Positions 26,983 through 32,027 of a DNA stretch of 32,027 bases are shown here, piece after piece. Location: contig CAMLHP010000008.1 of the NCBI GenBank assembly GCA_946479805.1, positions 1 through 32,027 on the forward strand, read 5' to 3'. Each line of letters opens with the position of its first letter. The stretch's first letter is position 1. The position numbers and the translations under genes were made by a program. The stretch comes from an uncultured Gemmatimonadota bacterium. Its GTDB lineage: Bacteria > Gemmatimonadota > Gemmatimonadetes > Gemmatimonadales > GWC2-71-9. The notes under the pieces are model-generated. The model saw only the letters and a program-made list of their open reading frames with translations. It searched no databases and was not told the origin of the DNA.

Positions 26983-28205
26983 GGCAGTTCATGGTGGCGC
27001 TCGCGCTCGTTGCCGTGCCGGGGGCGGGGCCGGCGTTGGCGCAGGATTCGGCGACTCCGGGCGTGAGCCTCCGGGTCTCCCTGGTGACAATGGGACCAGG
27101 CGCGCCGGTGTGGGAGCAGTTTGGCCACAACGCCATCATGATCGAAGATGCCGCCACCGGCGAGGCGCGCTGGTACAACTACGGGATGTTCGACTTCAGC
27201 GCCGCCGACTTCTGGCCCCGCTTCGCCAGGGGTGACATGCGCTACTGGATGGAGAGTCACGACGCCCGCGCCAGCCTCAGGAGCTACATTGGCGCCAACC
27301 GCTCAGTATGGCTGCAGGAGCTCGACCTGACTCCGGACGAGCGCGCTGCCATGCGCGACTTTCTCGCGTGGAACGAGCTCCCGGAGAACCGGTTCTATGC
27401 CTACGACTACTTCCGCGACAACTGCTCCACCCGGGTGCGCGACGCGATCGACCGGGTACTGGATGGTGCCCTCAGGACCTCCACCGAAACGCTCCCGGCA
27501 GCAACCACGTGGCGCGATGACGTGCGGCGGCTGACGGCGCCGAGCTTCTGGATCTATACGGGCACCGAACTCGCCATGGCGCGAGCCACCGATTCGGCCA
27601 TCACTCGCTGGCAGGGCATGTGGCTTCCATCTGCGGTGCAGCAGGAAGTGCGACTGCTCCGGCGGACCGGTCCCGACGGCGTGGAGCGGCCGCTGGTGAA
27701 GTCCGAAGACACGCTGTTTGTCAGCTCCACACCGGAACCACGCGGTGCTCCCCCGACCCGCTGGCACTGGTACCTGCTGGTCGGCATGGCGGGCGGGTCC
27801 TTGCTGGCCTGGCTGGGAAGTAGGGGCGGGGCAAGCCGGGGTGCGCGAATCGGTTTCGGGGTGCTGGGATCGGCCTGGAGCATGCTTGCAGGACTGGGCG
27901 GGGTGGTGCTGGCGGGGCTCTGGATCTTCACCAATCACACCGCGGCGCACGCCAACGAGAACCTGCTTCAGTTCTCGCCCTTCTCCCTGGTGATGCTGGT
28001 CGCGCTGCCCCTGGCGCTGCGGCGGCCGACCGAACCCCGGCCGCGCACCGGCAGGCTGGCGATAGCGCTGGTGCTGCTCTCTGCGGCCGGACTCCTTGTC
28101 AAGCTGTTGCCCGGGCCCTCGCAGACCAACTGGGAAATCATCGCGCTGGCTTTGCCGTTGCACCTGGGCCTGGCGGCGGGGATGACGCGGCGGACAGACG
28201 TTTAG
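26979..28205 (+). CDS. DUF4105 protein, possible Lnb-type lipoprotein N-acyltransferase
   Basis: A 408-residue protein, start GTG 26979 with GTGA overlap (an ATG at 26991 is the alternative). The signal peptide VALALVAVPGAGPALA precedes a periplasmic DUF4105 domain with QFGHNAIMI (His50), WYNYGMFDF and YDYFRDNCSTRVRDAID (Cys149), a permuted NlpC/P60-like His/Cys pair. A C-terminal block of about five membrane helices includes FTNHTAAHANENLLQFSPFS. In Bacteroides a DUF4105 protein named Lnb N-acylates lipoproteins in place of Lnt. The same reaction is inferred here; it would fit the lipoproteins seen in this window. Confidence 0.75.
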   Translation: MRQFMVALALVAVPGAGPALAQDSATPGVSLRVSLVTMGPGAPVWEQFGHNAIMIEDAATGEARWYNYGMFDFSAADFWPRFARGDMRYWMESHDARASLRSYIGANRSVWLQELDLTPDERAAMRDFLAWNELPENRFYAYDYFRDNCSTRVRDAIDRVLDGALRTSTETLPAATTWRDDVRRLTAPSFWIYTGTELAMARATDSAITRWQGMWLPSAVQQEVRLLRRTGPDGVERPLVKSEDTLFVSSTPEPRGAPPTRWHWYLLVGMAGGSLLAWLGSRGGASRGARIGFGVLGSAWSMLAGLGGVVLAGLWIFTNHTAAHANENLLQFSPFSLVMLVALPLALRRPTEPRPRTGRLAIALVLLSAAGLLVKLLPGPSQTNWEIIALALPLHLGLAAGMTRRTDV

Positions 28206-28242
28206 ACGGTTAGACGGATAGACGGTTAGACGGATAGACGGA
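28203..28242. repeat. Five tandem TAGACGGW octamers at the DUF4105 stop
   Basis: TAGACGGT, TAGACGGA, TAGACGGT, TAGACGGA and TAGACGGA follow without gaps. The first TAG is the stop codon of the DUF4105 gene. The array continues into an 85-base convergent gap before the leftward small membrane protein gene. No clear inverted partner is seen there. Confidence 0.9.
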
Positions 28243-28290
28243 TCTTCGCGTCCTTCGCTGCGTCGTGTTGAAAAGACTCGGTCCGACCGC

Positions 28291-28503
28291 CTATCGCCGC
28301 GGCGCGCCGGGGCCCCAGTCGTCACCGGAATGACCGTCCTCCGGCCGGGCATCGATGTCGCGGTCGCGGACTTCCTGTTCCGCCTCTTCCAGCTCTTCCC
28401 AGTCGATGTCCTCCACCCGGTCCTCCGCGCCGCGGTGGCGAAACCGCGCCAGAAGCCACAGGGCGAGAGCCACCAGGCCCGCCACACCCAGCAGGGTCAC
28501 CAC
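28291..28503 (-). CDS. Small acidic-tailed membrane protein downstream of deoA
   Basis: A 70-residue protein with one membrane segment (2-20, VTLLGVAGLVALALWLLA), RFRHRG, then the acidic helix VEDIDWEELEEAEQEVRD and a disordered tail. The start is GTG 28503; the next codon is also GTG (28500) and would give a GTGA overlap with the deoA stop. A GGAGG lies about ten bases before the first GTG, which favours 28503. It is coupled to deoA by overlap. I do not recognise a family. Confidence 0.65.
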   Translation of the reverse strand: MVTLLGVAGLVALALWLLARFRHRGAEDRVEDIDWEELEEAEQEVRDRDIDARPEDGHSGDDWGPGAPRR

Positions 28504-29828
28504 GGGCCCAGCTCCTCCACGCCGTCGCGGCTTGCGCGATGTGTTAGCAGCGGCGTCATGGCACCTTCGTGACCGACCTTGATGGCTCCTGCGAGCGCGG
28601 CGACGCCTTCCTCCGCCTGCTGCTCCGTGCGCGCGTGCACCGTTCCGAGCAGGCTGCCCTGCTCCACCCTCGTTCCCGGCTTTACCGGAACCACGAAGCC
28701 AACTGCCGGATCCACTCGGTCCTCCACTCTTCTCCGTCCGCCACCCAGCGCCACGATGGCCCGGCCGATGGCGCGAGGCTCGACCCTGGTCACGACGCCT
28801 GCCCGCCCTGCGGTCAAGGCGCGGGTCACCGGCGCGGCCGGCAGCAGCGACGGGTCATCCACCACCTCGGGCTCGCCACCCTGGGCCTCGACGACCTCAC
28901 GGAGCTTGTCCAGCGCGGCACCGGACTCCACAGTGCGCCGCACCTCGGCGATGGCTGTTTCCATGGTCGATGCGACCCCGGCAGCCAGGAGCATCTCCGC
29001 GGCCAGCGCGCTGGTCACTTTCATCAGGTCGGGCGGGCCCTCGCCCCGAAGGCCCGCGATGGCCTCAGCCACTTCCAGAGCATTCCCAAGTGCATGTCCC
29101 AGCGGGCGGTCCATGGCGGTCAGCAGGGCGACCACGGTGCAGCCCCGGTCCTCTCCCAGTTCGATCATGGTCCGGGCCAGTTCAAGGGCGCGCGCCGTCT
29201 CCGGCAGGAATGCGCCGCTCCCCGTCTTCACGTCCAGCACCAGTGCGTCCAGGCCCTCGGCCAGCTTCTTGGACATGATGCTGGCGGCAATGAGCGGGAT
29301 GCTTTCCACGGTGGCGGTCACGTCACGCAGAGCGTAGAGCCGCTTGTCCGCCGGGGCGATCTCGGGAGTCTGGCCAATGAGCGCCACGCCGAGCCTCCTG
29401 ACCTGAGCCTCTGCCTGGCGCAATGGCAGGTCAGTACGGAATCCGGGGATTGACTCGAGCTTGTCGAGTGTACCGCCGGTGTGGCCCAGGCCGCGCCCCG
29501 ACATCATCGGCACCGCGACTCCGGCCGCGGCCACGATGGGAGCGATCAGCAGGCTGGTCTTGTCACCCACGCCGCCGGTGGAGTGCTTGTCTACCCGCGG
29601 CGTCTCCCAGCCGTCAAATCGGAGCTGGTCGCCACTTGCGAGCATGGCGTCGGTCAGGGCACCGAGTTCCGCCGGTTCCAGTCCGCGGAAGTACACCGCC
29701 ATCAGCAACGCGGACATCTGGTAATCCGGCACGTCACCGGCGACGTAGCGCCGCACCAGTTCGGTCCACTCTTCGGCAATGAGGCTGCCGCCGTCGCGCT
29801 TGCGCTCGATAAGCCGGGGAATGAGCAT
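28497..29828 (-). CDS. deoA: Thymidine/pyrimidine-nucleoside phosphorylase
   Basis: A 443-residue protein beginning MLIPRLIERKRDGGSLIAEE. The phosphate loop is KHSTGGVGDKTSL (81-93), and the family signature SGRGLGHTGGTLDKLES is at 110-126. KTGSGAFLPE and DRPLGHALGNALEVAEA follow, with the C-terminal barrel-sandwich domain (VKPGTRVEQGSLLGTVHA). It cleaves thymidine or uridine with phosphate to base plus sugar 1-phosphate. The family cannot be split cleanly into DeoA and Pdp by eye. It is divergent from the secreted TPR gene across 39 bases. Confidence 0.95.
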   Translation of the reverse strand: MLIPRLIERKRDGGSLIAEEWTELVRRYVAGDVPDYQMSALLMAVYFRGLEPAELGALTDAMLASGDQLRFDGWETPRVDKHSTGGVGDKTSLLIAPIVAAAGVAVPMMSGRGLGHTGGTLDKLESIPGFRTDLPLRQAEAQVRRLGVALIGQTPEIAPADKRLYALRDVTATVESIPLIAASIMSKKLAEGLDALVLDVKTGSGAFLPETARALELARTMIELGEDRGCTVVALLTAMDRPLGHALGNALEVAEAIAGLRGEGPPDLMKVTSALAAEMLLAAGVASTMETAIAEVRRTVESGAALDKLREVVEAQGGEPEVVDDPSLLPAAPVTRALTAGRAGVVTRVEPRAIGRAIVALGGGRRRVEDRVDPAVGFVVPVKPGTRVEQGSLLGTVHARTEQQAEEGVAALAGAIKVGHEGAMTPLLTHRASRDGVEELGPW

Positions 29829-29855
29829 TCAGCTGCCGGGCACCAGTACCATGAA

Positions 29856-29888
29856 ACGGATGAGCGGATGAATCGACAGTCCGACAGT
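29856..29888. repeat. Octamer pairs across the start of the secreted TPR gene
   Basis: ACGGATGA and GCGGATGA (29856-29871) are followed by TCGACAGT and CCGACAGT (29873-29888). The ATG at 29868 lies in the second unit, so the first residues (NRQSDS) come from repeat sequence. Confidence 0.55.
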
Positions 29889-30686
29889 CACTTGAAGCTC
29901 GCTCCCTCGCTGAAGTGCGGCCTCGCGCCGCTGTTGCTGCTGTGGGTACTGGCTGCCTGGCCGGCGTCGGCCCAGAGCGCTGCCGACCACGTGGCGATGG
30001 GAATCGCGGCCCGGAACGCACTTGATGCGCGGAGGGCATTGGTGCACTTCGAAGCCGCCCTCGCGGTGGATTCCCTCGACTACGAGGCCAACTGGCAGGC
30101 GGCGCTTTCGCTCATCGACATCGGGGCCGAGACGGCCGACCAAATCCGCTCGCCAGCCCGGGACTCACTCTACGCCCGGGCCGAGCTGCTGGGGCGACGA
30201 GCCACCGAGGTGCGTCCCGAGGGGGCGGATGGGCACTTTGTCCTCGCCAACGCCATCGGGCGGGTCGCCATCACTGCCGGCGTTCGCGAGAAGATCCGGC
30301 GGGCCGGTGAGGTCAGGCTGGAGGCCATCAAGGCGATCCGGCTCGACCCGCGTCACGACGGCGGCTACCATGTGCTGGGCCGGTGGCATGCCGAGGTGAT
30401 GCGCCTTTCGGCTGCCACCCGTTTCCTGGCCCGCACCTTCCTGGGCGGCACGGTGCTCTCCGAGGCCTCATGGGAGTCCGCGGTTGCGAACATGGAACAG
30501 GCAGTGGAGCTGGACCCCGAGCGGATAATCCACCGGTTCGACCTCGCCAGAATCTACCTCGACGTGGACCGGGAAGCCGACGCCCGGATCCAGCTCGAAC
30601 GAATTGCCCAGCTCACCCCCCGCGATCCGGGCGACCAGGAATACCAGCAGCGCGCGGCAGAGCTGCTCGCCTCGCTGGCCCGGTAG
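29868..30686 (+). CDS. Secreted TPR-repeat protein
   Basis: A 272-residue protein. After a short repeat-encoded start comes a signal peptide (CGLAPLLLLWVLAAWPASA, then Q), so the mature protein is periplasmic. Several tetratricopeptide-like helical pairs follow: HVAMGIAARNALDARRALVH, SLDYEANWQAALSLIDIG, ADGHFVLANAIGRVAITAG, LDPRHDGGYHVLGRWHAEVM, SWESAVANMEQAVELDPERI and RFDLARIYLDVDREADARIQ. The pattern resembles the TPR proteins called regulator of microtubule dynamics-like in bacteria. A TTG at 29892 is an alternative start. Confidence 0.8.
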   Translation: MNRQSDSHLKLAPSLKCGLAPLLLLWVLAAWPASAQSAADHVAMGIAARNALDARRALVHFEAALAVDSLDYEANWQAALSLIDIGAETADQIRSPARDSLYARAELLGRRATEVRPEGADGHFVLANAIGRVAITAGVREKIRRAGEVRLEAIKAIRLDPRHDGGYHVLGRWHAEVMRLSAATRFLARTFLGGTVLSEASWESAVANMEQAVELDPERIIHRFDLARIYLDVDREADARIQLERIAQLTPRDPGDQEYQQRAAELLASLAR

Positions 30687-30699
30687 CCCGGGATGCAAT

Positions 30700-30725
30700 C
30701 GGGCCCCGGCAGTGGCCGGGGCCCG
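30700..30725. terminator. Strong GC hairpin between convergent genes
   Basis: CGGGCCCCGGC (30700-30710) and GCCGGGGCCCG (30715-30725) pair perfectly over 11 bp with a four-base loop. A second, weaker pair GGGTT/AACCC follows near 30728-30743. It sits between the ends of the TPR gene (30686) and the YtxH gene (30750) and can serve both strands. No T-run is visible. Confidence 0.8.
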
Positions 30726-30749
30726 AAGGGTTGCTGGTAACCCGCAACG

Positions 30750-31037
30750 TCAGGTCCGCTCCAGCTTCTCCCGCACCTGATCCACCCCCTCGTCCAGCCG
30801 CTCCCTCAGCTGGCGGCCCCGGCGGCGGACTTCGCGCCGGGCGCGATGAGAAGCATCATCCCAGCGATCAGTCGCCTCGTCGCGCAGCTCGCGAGCTCGG
30901 CGCGACAAGTCTCGCCTGGTATCCTCGCCTGCCTGGGGCGCCAGCAACAGAGCTACGCCGGCGCCGATCAGCGCGCCTATCGTAATGCCGGCCAGCAATG
31001 AGCCTGCGCTGCCCGCGGAATCTTCATGCCGTGCCAT
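30750..31037 (-). CDS. YtxH-domain protein
   Basis: A 95-residue protein, start ATG 31037; the longer frame from 31073 runs toward repeat sequence. Glycine-rich membrane segment GSLLAGITIGALIGAGVALL is followed by APQAGEDTRRDLSRRARELR, the YtxH hallmark, and a long basic amphipathic helix with repeated RR/DE residues. YtxH proteins are general stress-associated membrane proteins of unclear mechanism. It is divergent from the GAF-domain gene. Confidence 0.85.
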   Translation of the reverse strand: MARHEDSAGSAGSLLAGITIGALIGAGVALLLAPQAGEDTRRDLSRRARELRDEATDRWDDASHRARREVRRRGRQLRERLDEGVDQVREKLERT

Positions 31038-31303
31038 CGGGGCCTCACTTTCGGTATCAGTCACGAGTCTCAAGTAGTCTCAAGTAACGAGTCTCAAGTC
31101 GCGAGTCTCAAGTCACGAGTCCTGTACCCGCCGCCTCGCGCCTCGCCGCTCTCATTGAACCTACCGCATCCCCACCTGCGGTCAACTGCCACTGTCACGG
31201 ATCGTGACATCACTCATAATCGAACACCCGGCTGCCGCTTGTTGCATCAGTTTCGGCGCCGACCTTCGGCGTATATCTTCGATCACTCCTTCCGGACACG
31301 GAC
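31038..31303. other. Divergent intergenic region with 14-bp repeats
   Basis: This 266-base gap between ytxH-like (leftward) and the GAF gene (rightward) is the longest without a gene. The core GAGTCTCAAGT occurs four times at 31063-31121, mostly in a 14-bp period with CG or AC between units. The remaining part (31122-31303) is less repetitive and includes GTATATC near 31271, which could be a -10 element of the GAF gene though no good -35 is seen. I see no RNA gene. Confidence 0.6.
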
Positions 31304-32027
31304 ATGACGACGCTGGGTGTCGGCGCAGCAGAAGACGTGGAGCGGCTGAAGGCCAGGGTTTCGGCACTTGAGAGCGAACGCCGCCACCTGCTGGCGGTGA
31401 TCGAGATTCTCCAGGAGATCGGGGGCTCGCTTCATTTCGTGGACATCGTTCAGGCCGTCGCCAGGCGGCTGGGCGAGGCCTTCGGGCTCGACCGTTCGTC
31501 GATTTTCCTTACCGAGCGGGGCGGGCGCACCGTGCGCCTGGTCGCAAGCTACGAGGACCCAAGCATCCGCAACTACGTCGTGGACCTCGAGCGCTACCCC
31601 GAGCTGCAGCAGGCCATCCGCACCGGGCAGACGGTGCACATCGATGACGTCAGCACTGACACGACCCTGCGCCACGTGCGTGGTGCATTGCAGACCCGCC
31701 GGGTGCGGTCCATCACGGTCGTGCCCATCACTTGGCGGGGCGCGGCCATCGGCGCCATTTTCCTGCGGACCTTCCGCGACGGCCAGGCCTTCTCCGACGC
31801 GGACGTGCGCTTCTGCCAGGTAATCGCCAGCCTCACGGCGCGCGCGCTTCGCAACGCGCACCGGTTCGAGCGGCTGCAGGAGCGGCGAGGCGCCGCCCCG
31901 GAGGAGCGGGGACGCGAGCGGGAGCGGGCCGCGCTGGTGGGCTACCTGCGGCGGCTGCTCGACACCTTTGCAGACCGGGAGGGGCCGTGGGACGAAAGCG
32001 CTCTGGCGCGGGCGAGCGCGGAGGAGA
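31304..32027 (+). CDS. GAF-domain sensor protein, cut at window edge
   Basis: The frame opens at ATG 31304 and is open to the end, giving about 241 residues. A coiled N-terminus (EDVERLKARVSALESERRHL) leads to a GAF domain: FVDIVQAVARRLGEAFGLDR, SSIFLTERGGRTVRLVASYE, VDLERYPELQQAIRTGQTVH, RRVRSITVVPITWRGAAIGA and FSDADVRFCQVIASLTARAL. A charged coil follows and the output domain is not visible. It could be a histidine kinase, a cyclic-di-GMP enzyme or a phosphatase; the window does not decide. Confidence 0.85.
   Translation, partial: MTTLGVGAAEDVERLKARVSALESERRHLLAVIEILQEIGGSLHFVDIVQAVARRLGEAFGLDRSSIFLTERGGRTVRLVASYEDPSIRNYVVDLERYPELQQAIRTGQTVHIDDVSTDTTLRHVRGALQTRRVRSITVVPITWRGAAIGAIFLRTFRDGQAFSDADVRFCQVIASLTARALRNAHRFERLQERRGAAPEERGRERERAALVGYLRRLLDTFADREGPWDESALARASAEE

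Noticed and set aside
31122..31303. tRNA or small RNA gene
   Set aside because: No cloverleaf or CCA end and no clear conserved RNA fold can be seen by eye.

Overview
The window is GC-rich, gene-dense chromosomal DNA with 35 protein genes, two of them cut by the window edges. I see no rRNA, tRNA, CRISPR array, insertion sequence or phage gene. The gene mix suggests Gemmatimonadota: a PspA locus with many small membrane proteins, a dipeptidyl-peptidase-IV-like S9 enzyme, Ccm cytochrome c maturation, recF-dciA-gyrB, a DUF4105 protein and many GTG starts. This taxonomic guess is inference, not proof.

Layout. Bases 1-9617 read leftward: uvrA, a YjdI-type Fe-S protein, an S9 peptidase, then a compact envelope-stress cluster, then a cut DUF1611 gene. 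The stress cluster holds a 71-residue protein, five small membrane proteins that share one C-terminal motif, a YbjN-like protein and PspA. Bases 9709-14614 read rightward as one translationally coupled operon: TPR protein, macro-domain protein, degenerate transglutaminase-like protein, ABC ATPase and ABC permease. A lone lipoprotein gene follows and ends at a strong hairpin at about 15950-15980. Bases 16007-21194 read leftward: glpK, then ccmE-ccmF-ccmH and a CcmI-like zinc-ribbon protein. Bases 21292-28205 read rightward: an enoyl-CoA hydratase, a small lipoprotein coupled to recF, dciA, gyrB, a DoxX-like protein and a DUF4105 (Lnb-like) protein. The right end holds deoA with a small acidic membrane protein, a secreted TPR protein, a YtxH protein and the start of a GAF-domain protein.

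Two signals stand out. The first is the pspA cluster: five tandem paralogous small membrane proteins end in a helical motif close to [QEN]L[EH]ERxDFTERLLAxQ, which recalls the C-terminal helix of PspB. The second is a set of 7-8-bp (sometimes 14-16-bp) tandem repeats in most of the longer intergenic gaps. At pspA, uvrA, gyrB and the DUF4105 gene the array begins in or right after the stop codon, and at pspA and gyrB a second array in inverse orientation follows, so the transcript could fold into a long hairpin. Each site has its own repeat unit, although pspA and gyrB share GGCRTAR. Also notable are a CcmE with Cys in place of the heme-binding His, and a transglutaminase-like protein that has lost its Cys and His.

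No stretch longer than 300 bases lacks a gene. The longest gap is 31038-31303.
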